38,419 nt of DNA from an uncultured bacterium (GTDB lineage Bacteria; Verrucomicrobiota; Verrucomicrobiia; CAIQCK01), in NCBI GenBank assembly GCA_903870275.1, contig CAIQCK010000058.1, positions 1 through 38,419 on the forward strand, given 5' to 3'. The position numbers were made by a program, and so were the translations under genes. Shown in pieces: positions 33,172-38,419 of the stretch (positions within the stretch are counted from its first letter, which is position 1; every line of letters starts with the position of its first letter). The notes under the pieces were generated by a model. The model did not search any database. It had not been told where the DNA came from and was given only the letters and a program-made list of their open reading frames with translations.

Positions 33172-35247
33172 ATGAACATTTTCGGCCCGCAGATGCCAGA
33201 GGCCCAGGACGCCGCGCAGCGGACGGCGGTTATTCTAGGCCGCGGACTGTTGCTGACCGGCGTCGTGGCGGTTTTCCTGTGGTGTTACGCGGCCACGCAG
33301 TTCAACGGATTGCGTCACGCGGAAGCGATGGACCAAGCGCAGGTGGCGCGCAATCTGGCGCGCGGCGAGGGATTCACGACACAGTTCATCCGTCCACTGA
33401 GCTTGTGGCGGCTCGTGGAGCGGTCGGCCTCGCGCAACGCGATGTTGGACAGCCATCCGGACCTCCTGAATCCGCCGGCGTATCCGGCATTGCTCGGCGC
33501 GTTGTTTTACGTTGTGAACAAGGGCGACATGAAGTCTGGCGACGCGGCGGAGTCCAGCAAGGAGAAGCCTGCGGCAGACGGGACGTCGTTGGTGGGCCGG
33601 TGCATTCTGATTTTGTTTCGCTGGCCTGTCGTATGGGCCGCCCTGTCGGTTGTGTGGTTTCTGGTCGTGGCGCAACAGGCGTGGTATTACCGCGTGCCGG
33701 CGGCGGCGTTTCCGTGGCACGCCGCGGGAATCCTGGGGTGTCTGGCGATGTGCGGGCTGTCGTGGGCGCCGGCGACTTCGTTCAAGGTCGGCCCCGAAAT
33801 CGGTTTTACGGTGTTCGGGCCGGACCGCTGGCTGGTGTATGGCGTGGGGTTGCCGCTGGCGTTGTTGAACGGCTGGTTGGTTTATCTGATCGGCCGGCGG
33901 CTGTTCGACCGGCGCGCAGGGACGGTCGCCGCGTTGTTGTTCATCGCATCGGAGACCACGTGCCAGTTGGCCATTTCCGGTTTGAGCACAATGCTCGGGA
34001 TGACGTGGATTGGCTCGGCTACACTGGTGCTGGTAGTGGTGGCGGATTGGCGCGAGGCCAATCGCCGTCCGCGGGCGACGGTGGCGCTGGCGCTGGCGGC
34101 GGCGGCGTTGATCGGCGGCGCGTTTCTGACGAAATACGGCGCCGGCTGGCTGCTGTTGCCGGCGTGCATTTTGTGCTGGTGCTGGTGGGGATGGTGGCGC
34201 GGCGCGCTCGTGGCGCTGGGCATGGCGTTGGTGTTCCTGGCGGTGACGGGGCCGTGGCTGGCGCGCAACTACGCCGTGTCGCACAGCGTCCTCGGCCTCG
34301 CGCAATACAGCATCATCGAGCGCACGCCCGCGATGCCCGGGGACAAGTTGCAGCGGATGCTGGAGTCCAACACCGTGCACGTCGCCACAAAGGCGGTGCT
34401 TGAAAAGACCGCCGCCAACGCCTACGCGTGGTGGACCGACAGTCCGTGGATCGGCGGAGCGGCCCTCGTCGTCGCGGCGTTTATGGCGGTGATTTTCTAC
34501 CGGTTCCGCCGGCCGGAGGCGAACCAGTTGAAGTGGTTCGCGGCCGGCGGCGCGCTGCTGCTGTTTCTGGCGATGTGCGTGGTCGGCGTGGAGCCGCGGC
34601 CGGACAAATCGCTCGCCCAAGCCGGCAATCTGACGGCGTTCGCGCTGCCGTGGATGGCGGTGTTTTCGGCGGCAATGATTTGTGTCTGGCTCGATGCGCT
34701 AAGGAGCGGCGGGATTTTTCAGCGACACGCCGCGATCGCGCTCCTGACCGTGGCGGCGGTGTTTCCGACGGCGTTGCGCATGGCGTTGCCCGTCAACCGG
34801 CTGCCCTATCCGCCGTATCATCCGCCGCTGCTGGCGAAAATTGCCGGCGGCCTCGAACCGGCGGAACTCATGGTCAGCGATCAGCCGTGGGCCGTGGCGT
34901 GGTATGGCGACCGGCATTGCGTCTGGCTGCCTTATTCGATCGAGCAGTTTTACAAAGTCAACATGGACAAACACATCGCCGCGTTGTTGCTGACGCCGGT
35001 CACGCTCAACAGCCGGTTGCTGACGGAAGTGTTGACCAACGAATGGCGGCCATGGTCGCCCGTGCTTGGGTTTCTGGAGTTTCCCAAGGACTTTCCACTT
35101 CAGAGCGGGCGGATATTTGTCGGCAACAACCTGACGCCGGTTTCCTGGCAGGTTTTTGGAGCCGTGAGCATCAAGGACCTCTCCGGCGGCATCAACATGA
35201 TCCTCCTCAGCGACCGCAGACGCTGGACCGACAAGCCTGCGCCGTAG
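33172..35247 (+). CDS. GT-C-type membrane glycosyltransferase (GT39/ArnT-like)
   Basis: A 691-residue polytopic protein with about 12 membrane helices. ATG 33172 is chosen because AGGGA lies shortly before it and it begins directly ahead of the first helix (LLTGVVAVFLWCYAATQF). The first periplasmic loop has HAEAMDQAQVARNLARGEGFTTQFI, including the D/E-x-x pattern seen in GT-C enzymes that use polyprenyl-phosphate sugars (PMT/ArnT). NPPAYPALLGALFYV is another typical block. The soluble C-terminal part (about 560-690) may fold over the periplasm. It would transfer a sugar to lipid or protein outside the membrane; the donor and acceptor are unknown. Confidence 0.75.
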   Translation: MNIFGPQMPEAQDAAQRTAVILGRGLLLTGVVAVFLWCYAATQFNGLRHAEAMDQAQVARNLARGEGFTTQFIRPLSLWRLVERSASRNAMLDSHPDLLNPPAYPALLGALFYVVNKGDMKSGDAAESSKEKPAADGTSLVGRCILILFRWPVVWAALSVVWFLVVAQQAWYYRVPAAAFPWHAAGILGCLAMCGLSWAPATSFKVGPEIGFTVFGPDRWLVYGVGLPLALLNGWLVYLIGRRLFDRRAGTVAALLFIASETTCQLAISGLSTMLGMTWIGSATLVLVVVADWREANRRPRATVALALAAAALIGGAFLTKYGAGWLLLPACILCWCWWGWWRGALVALGMALVFLAVTGPWLARNYAVSHSVLGLAQYSIIERTPAMPGDKLQRMLESNTVHVATKAVLEKTAANAYAWWTDSPWIGGAALVVAAFMAVIFYRFRRPEANQLKWFAAGGALLLFLAMCVVGVEPRPDKSLAQAGNLTAFALPWMAVFSAAMICVWLDALRSGGIFQRHAAIALLTVAAVFPTALRMALPVNRLPYPPYHPPLLAKIAGGLEPAELMVSDQPWAVAWYGDRHCVWLPYSIEQFYKVNMDKHIAALLLTPVTLNSRLLTEVLTNEWRPWSPVLGFLEFPKDFPLQSGRIFVGNNLTPVSWQVFGAVSIKDLSGGINMILLSDRRRWTDKPAP

Positions 35248-35255
35248 CGACGGCT

Positions 35256-36533
35256 TTACGCGCCGCGCAAATACGGAATCGTCAGCGGTCCCAGCGGCAG
35301 CACTGCCACGCGCGCCGCGCTGCCGTCGCGTGCCAGCAACTCGAGCACTGTCGCCGCAATGTCCGCGCACGGCCGCAAATGCGCGCGCCGGACGAATTCC
35401 GCCGGCAGCGACGAATAGACCGACACCGTCGCCTTCTGCTGAATCAGCGACTGGATTTGGACCTGCCACTGCTCCGCGCAACTGAATCCCGGTGAGTTGA
35501 TGAGTTCGAGCAAGCCGCCCGGCCCGTCGCGGTGCTGGAGCAGGTCGTAGAACGGCCCGCCCCGGCCATTCGGATCACCGCACTCGGCGGCGATGATAAT
35601 CTCGCCGCCCTGCCGGACGATGCGCGCGGCGGCGGACATGCCTTTGACGGCCTGGTAGAGGTTCAGGTCGAGCGGGTAGCCGCTGTTGGTGGTGACGACG
35701 ATCTCGAACGGCGCGTCCACCGGCTGCATCGCCGTCTGCTTGACGAACGCGCAGCCCGCGCGGTGCGCCTCGACGAGGTCGCCGGCGAACACGCGTGTGA
35801 TTTGCTTCGCGTCGTTGAGCGTGACGTTGACGAGGAAAAGGCGCCGGTTGACCGTCTGCGCCACCTCCAGGATTTCTTCCCAGAGCGGGTTGCCAAACGT
35901 GACGCCCCACGTCGCGTTCGGATGGCCGATCATGGCCGCGCCGTGGTTGCGCTCGATGGTGTGCTGGCCGGCGATGCCGGGCATGACGCCCTTCGGCCCG
36001 CCGCTGAAGCCGGCGAAGAAATGCGGTTCAATGAAGCCGGTGATGATGCGCACATCGGCCTCGGCGAGATGGCGGTTGAGCAGAATTTCGTTGCCGGCGC
36101 GCGTCACGCCGAGCTTCGCCAGCGCCGCCGGGTTCGTCGGCTCGTGGTTGATCACCCGATAGTTGGCGACGACGGCCGGCGTCAACAGCTTCTCCAATTC
36201 CGCCTGTGTGTTGGGCCGGTGCGTGCCAAGCCCGTTGAGCAGTGTGATGTTCTCGCGCCGCGCGCCGCACCGCCCCAGTTCCGCGAGCAGCCACGGTATG
36301 ATCCGTTCGTTCGGCGTGGCGCGCGTGATGTCGGAGAAGACGACGCAGATGTTGTCTTCTGGCCGCACCATCGTGCTCAACGGTTTCGCTGCAATCGGTT
36401 TCTGTAGTGCCTCCACAAACGCCGCGCGCTCGTCCGGCAGCCCGGCGACGTGCGAAGGCGTGATGATCGTGGTGCGGCTCTCTGGAAACTCCACATCCAG
36501 ACCGTTCTTGCCGTAAGCGAGATGAACTTTCAT
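35256..36533 (-). CDS. larA: LarA-type nickel-dependent racemase/epimerase
   Basis: A 425-residue protein aligned with lactate racemase. D68-I-T-R71 (DITRATP), H105 in GTHR, H171 in EPHFF, K181 in GGPKGVMPGIAG and H197 in RNHG match Lactobacillus LarA H108, H174, K184 and H200 with a constant offset of 3. LarA uses a covalently attached nickel-pincer nucleotide (NPN) to racemise or epimerise 2-hydroxyacids; homologs act on various substrates. The LarB, LarC and LarE maturation genes are not in the window, so the cofactor must be made elsewhere. The ATG 36533 lies a few bases after its probable transcription start; no ribosome-binding site is seen. Confidence 0.85.
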   Translation of the reverse strand: MKVHLAYGKNGLDVEFPESRTTIITPSHVAGLPDERAAFVEALQKPIAAKPLSTMVRPEDNICVVFSDITRATPNERIIPWLLAELGRCGARRENITLLNGLGTHRPNTQAELEKLLTPAVVANYRVINHEPTNPAALAKLGVTRAGNEILLNRHLAEADVRIITGFIEPHFFAGFSGGPKGVMPGIAGQHTIERNHGAAMIGHPNATWGVTFGNPLWEEILEVAQTVNRRLFLVNVTLNDAKQITRVFAGDLVEAHRAGCAFVKQTAMQPVDAPFEIVVTTNSGYPLDLNLYQAVKGMSAAARIVRQGGEIIIAAECGDPNGRGGPFYDLLQHRDGPGGLLELINSPGFSCAEQWQVQIQSLIQQKATVSVYSSLPAEFVRRAHLRPCADIAATVLELLARDGSAARVAVLPLGPLTIPYLRGA

Positions 36534-36541
36534 GGCAGGCG

Positions 36542-36571
36542 ACTATAGCCGGATGGCGGAAGCGATGCCAA
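36542..36571 (-). promoter_or_regulatory. Promoter of the LarA gene, probably leaderless
   Basis: On the minus strand, TTGGCA (36566-36571), an 18-base spacer and TATAGT (36542-36547). The ATG at 36533 is 8 bases beyond, so the transcript would have almost no leader. Confidence 0.55.
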
Positions 36572-36602
36572 CGCCCAACGCAACAGGGGGCGTATTTTTA
36601 AC

Positions 36603-36662
36603 GCGCAGGCGACGCAGGGAATCGCCGAGCCGTTGCGAACCTCCGCGTTCTCTGCGCCTCTG
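36603..36662. repeat. Word-repeat palindrome (CTCTGCG words)
   Basis: GCGCAGGCGACGCAGGGA (36603-36620) is an imperfect inverted copy of the right part (36641-36662: CTCCGCGTTCTCTGCGCCTC followed by TG). Phrases of the form CTCTGCGCCTCTG recur in many bacterial genomes. It lies between LarA and the amidotransferase gene. Confidence 0.55.
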
Positions 36663-36687
36663 TATTTCGTTCCGCAACCCCGGCACT

Positions 36688-37386
36688 TCAGGCGTTCACC
36701 TCCTGGAGCCGGTCCAGCAGCTTCCACATCGTTTGATTGATTTGCTCAAACCGCTGCTCGTTTGCCAGCATCACTTCGGCGGTTTGGATGAATGGCCCGG
36801 CGACCAGTTCGCCGACGCAATGTTGCGCGAGCAGCCGCGCGCTTTCCGGCGTCGTCTCCAGATGAAACTGCAAGCCGACGACTCGCTCGTCGTGGATGAA
36901 CGCCTGGTTTTCGCACGCCGCGCTGCGGGCCACTTGGACCGCTCCGGGCGGCAACGCGAAGGTGTCGCCGTGCCAGTGAAACGCTTCAAACTCCGCCGGC
37001 AACGCCTCGCACACGCGCGAGCGCGCCGCCGGCCCGGTCTTGCGAACCGGGAACCAGCCGATCTCTTTGCACGCGTTCTTGCCGACCGGGCCGCCAAGCA
37101 CGTCGGCAATGAGTTGCGCGCCGAGGCAGACGCCGAGCGCAACCTTGCCGGCCTCGATGACCGACTTGATGAAACGTTTTTCCGCCGCGAGCCAGGGAAA
37201 CTTCTCTTCCTCGTAAATGTTCATCGGCCCGCCCATGACAACCAGCCAGTCGAGGCGGCCGGGCGCAGGCAACGGTTCGCCCGCGTGGAGCCGCGTCGCC
37301 GTGATGTGGTGGCCGCGGGCCACAGCCCAGGTTTCGATGCCCGCCAATCCCTCGAACGGCGCGTGTTGCAACCAGTGGATGTTCAT
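36688..37386 (-). CDS. Class-I glutamine amidotransferase (GMP synthase-like)
   Basis: A 232-residue protein. ATG 37386 gives MNIHWLQHAPFEGL, the family start; the frame is open further upstream but without family character. The triad is C87 in GVCLGAQ, H175 and E177 in LQFHLET, as in class-I (Triad) amidotransferases; the VMGGPMNIYEEEKFPWL segment (50-66) is typical of the GuaA-like stand-alone subgroup. It hydrolyses glutamine to ammonia for an unknown acceptor. No GMP synthetase domain or partner is adjacent. It is divergent from the XRE-MBL gene across 103 bases. Confidence 0.85.
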   Translation of the reverse strand: MNIHWLQHAPFEGLAGIETWAVARGHHITATRLHAGEPLPAPGRLDWLVVMGGPMNIYEEEKFPWLAAEKRFIKSVIEAGKVALGVCLGAQLIADVLGGPVGKNACKEIGWFPVRKTGPAARSRVCEALPAEFEAFHWHGDTFALPPGAVQVARSAACENQAFIHDERVVGLQFHLETTPESARLLAQHCVGELVAGPFIQTAEVMLANEQRFEQINQTMWKLLDRLQEVNA

Positions 37387-37440
37387 CGTCGTGTCCCGCC
37401 ACTTTAGCATAAACATCTGCCGGCGCCATTCGCTCGAGGG

Positions 37441-37469
37441 TTGCGAGTTGCACGCCGGCATCTTACTTT
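37441..37469 (+). promoter_or_regulatory. Candidate promoter of the XRE-MBL gene
   Basis: TTGCGA (37441-37446), a 17-base spacer and TACTTT (37464-37469). The leader would be about 14 bases. Both boxes are only partial matches. Confidence 0.35.
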
Positions 37470-37489
37470 TGCCGAGTTCACTTGGAACC

Positions 37490-38323
37490 ATGAGAACGAT
37501 GCCGCTCGAAGATGAATTGGGCGACGTGATCCGCAAGGCGCGTGTGGGACTGATGCTGAGCCTTGAGGCCGTCGCGCAGCGCGTCGGGTTGCCGGCGCCA
37601 GACCTGGAAAAGGCTGAGCGGTATTTGTCCGTGCCCGGCGATGAGACGATCCATGAACTCGCCGGGGTGCTGGACCTGAAGGCGCAAGCCCTGCTGGACC
37701 TGGCGCACAAACGATTTGTGCCGGCGCGGACGGTGTTCGAGTCGCTTGGCACGGTGGCGATGATCAGCAGCGATTACGGCAGCGGCGTCGTGAACTGCTA
37801 CGCCGTATGGGACCCGTCCAGCGGCGAGGGCGCGTTCTTCGACACCGGCGTGGATTTCGCCGCGCTGGAACAGTTGCAGGCCCGGCACGGTTTCGTGGTG
37901 CGCTACGTTTTCGTCACCCACACGCATGGCGATCACATCGGCGCACTCGGCGAAATCCAGCGTCGTTGGAAATCGGCGGCCGGCGGCGGCGCGGACGAGC
38001 CGTTGCGCGGCGCCCGGCTGGTGCAGCGGGACACGGAGTTTGCGCTGGGGATGCTCAACGTCGAAGCGTTTCCAACGCCGGGCCACTCGGCGGGCGGGCT
38101 GTCGTTTTATGTCGAGGGTTTCGGCGCGAACCGGCCGGCGCTGTGCGTGTGCGGCGACACGCTGTTTGCCGGCTCGGCGGGCAGGCCGATGCACTCCTAC
38201 GAGGCGCTGATGCGCTCGGTGCGCCGGGAACTGCTGGCGCTGGACGAGGGAACGATTTTGTGTCCGGGCCACGGCCCGCTGACAACGGTGAGTGAGCAAA
38301 AACGGCACAATCCGTTTGCCTGA
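37490..38323 (+). CDS. XRE-type HTH / metallo-beta-lactamase-fold fusion
   Basis: A 277-residue protein from ATG 37490 (a second ATG is at 37499). Residues 8-70 resemble an XRE helix-turn-helix (DVIRKARVGLMLSLEAVAQRVGLPAPDLEKAERY..IHELAGVLDL). Residues 80-277 are a metallo-beta-lactamase fold of the glyoxalase-II type with full metal ligands: H144-x-H146-x-D148-H149 (THTHGDH), H199 (TPGHS), D223 (CGDTLF) and H261 (CPGHGP). The enzyme probably hydrolyses a thioester or related bond; the HTH might let it sense or bind DNA. Such fusions are rare and the function is unknown. It is preceded by a divergent amidotransferase gene. Confidence 0.8.
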   Translation: MRTMPLEDELGDVIRKARVGLMLSLEAVAQRVGLPAPDLEKAERYLSVPGDETIHELAGVLDLKAQALLDLAHKRFVPARTVFESLGTVAMISSDYGSGVVNCYAVWDPSSGEGAFFDTGVDFAALEQLQARHGFVVRYVFVTHTHGDHIGALGEIQRRWKSAAGGGADEPLRGARLVQRDTEFALGMLNVEAFPTPGHSAGGLSFYVEGFGANRPALCVCGDTLFAGSAGRPMHSYEALMRSVRRELLALDEGTILCPGHGPLTTVSEQKRHNPFA

Positions 38324-38419
38324 GGGAGCCGCCCGTTGCCTCATGGATAAATGACACCGAGGGACTCTGAGTAGGCAGGTGTGATTGACTCAGGCTTTCG
38401 TGTTTGTTGGATAGCGTAC
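38324..38419. other. Window-end stretch
   Basis: About 96 bases after the last stop; no gene is seen. A weak inverted repeat (CTGAGT/ACTCAG) is present but has no T tract. Confidence 0.4.

Noticed and set aside
37217..37489. Longer N-terminus of the XRE-MBL gene
   Set aside because: The extension overlaps the divergent amidotransferase gene on the other strand and has no family match; the ATG at 37490 starts the protein domain well.
38324..38419. A promoter-like TTGACT near 38385
   Set aside because: No -10 box falls at 16-18 bases and no gene follows within the window.

Overview
The window looks like chromosomal DNA from a Verrucomicrobiota bacterium, most likely of the Pedosphaera/Limisphaerales type. 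This is inferred from gene content, not from a marker tree. Supporting traits are high GC, a Tat-exported Gfo/Idh/MocA oxidoreductase, a secreted ThuA-like protein, a secreted PQQ-type beta-propeller, an ACS-family MFS transporter, FHA and kinase-like signalling proteins, a zinc-ribbon/proline-rich protein, and many short intergenic palindromes built from repeated words.

Layout. 1-1540 is a mobile, lower-GC edge: the start of an IS630-type transposase (minus strand), an FRG-domain protein that seems to lack its N-terminus, and a HEPN-like gene ending in a well-formed integron attC site (1476-1535). 1779-6987 holds a secreted oxidoreductase, a YfhO-like membrane protein split into two adjacent genes, and a sugar-nucleotide epimerase. 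7019-7483 is a cold-shock gene with a structured leader and a strong terminator. 7504-9214 is the tmk-holB pair. 9341-10648 is an O-antigen-ligase-like protein. 10795-14679 is a 1294-residue secreted TPR protein made of repeated modules. 14719-15594 (minus) encodes an adenosine-specific-kinase family protein and a small exported LTxxQ protein; trmB (plus) follows. 16357-19286 (minus) is a coupled signalling pair: an FHA membrane protein and a receiver-pseudokinase-TM-FGE fusion. 19460-24845 (plus) holds UDP-glucuronate decarboxylase, a zinc-ribbon/proline-rich protein and a large glycoside hydrolase with a carbohydrate-binding-like insert. 24872-27505 is a lower-GC accessory patch with a lone HicB-like antitoxin and a membrane HAD phosphatase. 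27506-33011 (minus) has ThuA, a nucleotidyltransferase pair that resembles a toxin-antitoxin locus, a PQQ beta-propeller, an MFS transporter and a rhomboid-like protein without catalytic residues. 33172-38323 has a membrane glycosyltransferase, a LarA-type racemase, a class-I glutamine amidotransferase and an XRE-HTH/metallo-beta-lactamase fusion.

How the genes fit together. The two epimerase-family enzymes, the Wzy/WaaL-like protein, the YfhO pair and the GT-C glycosyltransferase suggest cell-surface polysaccharide work, although they do not form one operon. The oxidoreductase, ThuA, MFS and glycoside hydrolase genes suggest carbohydrate scavenging. Several promoters can be read by eye; they share TTGACA-like -35 boxes with -10 boxes such as TAAAGT, TACGCT and TATGCT, and some put the start site almost on the ATG. 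The most unusual items are the attC-borne HEPN gene, the receiver-pseudokinase-FGE protein with its FHA partner, the XRE-MBL fusion, the pseudo-rhomboid with a zinc-site tail, and the family of word-repeat palindromes between genes. No tRNA, rRNA or CRISPR array was seen.
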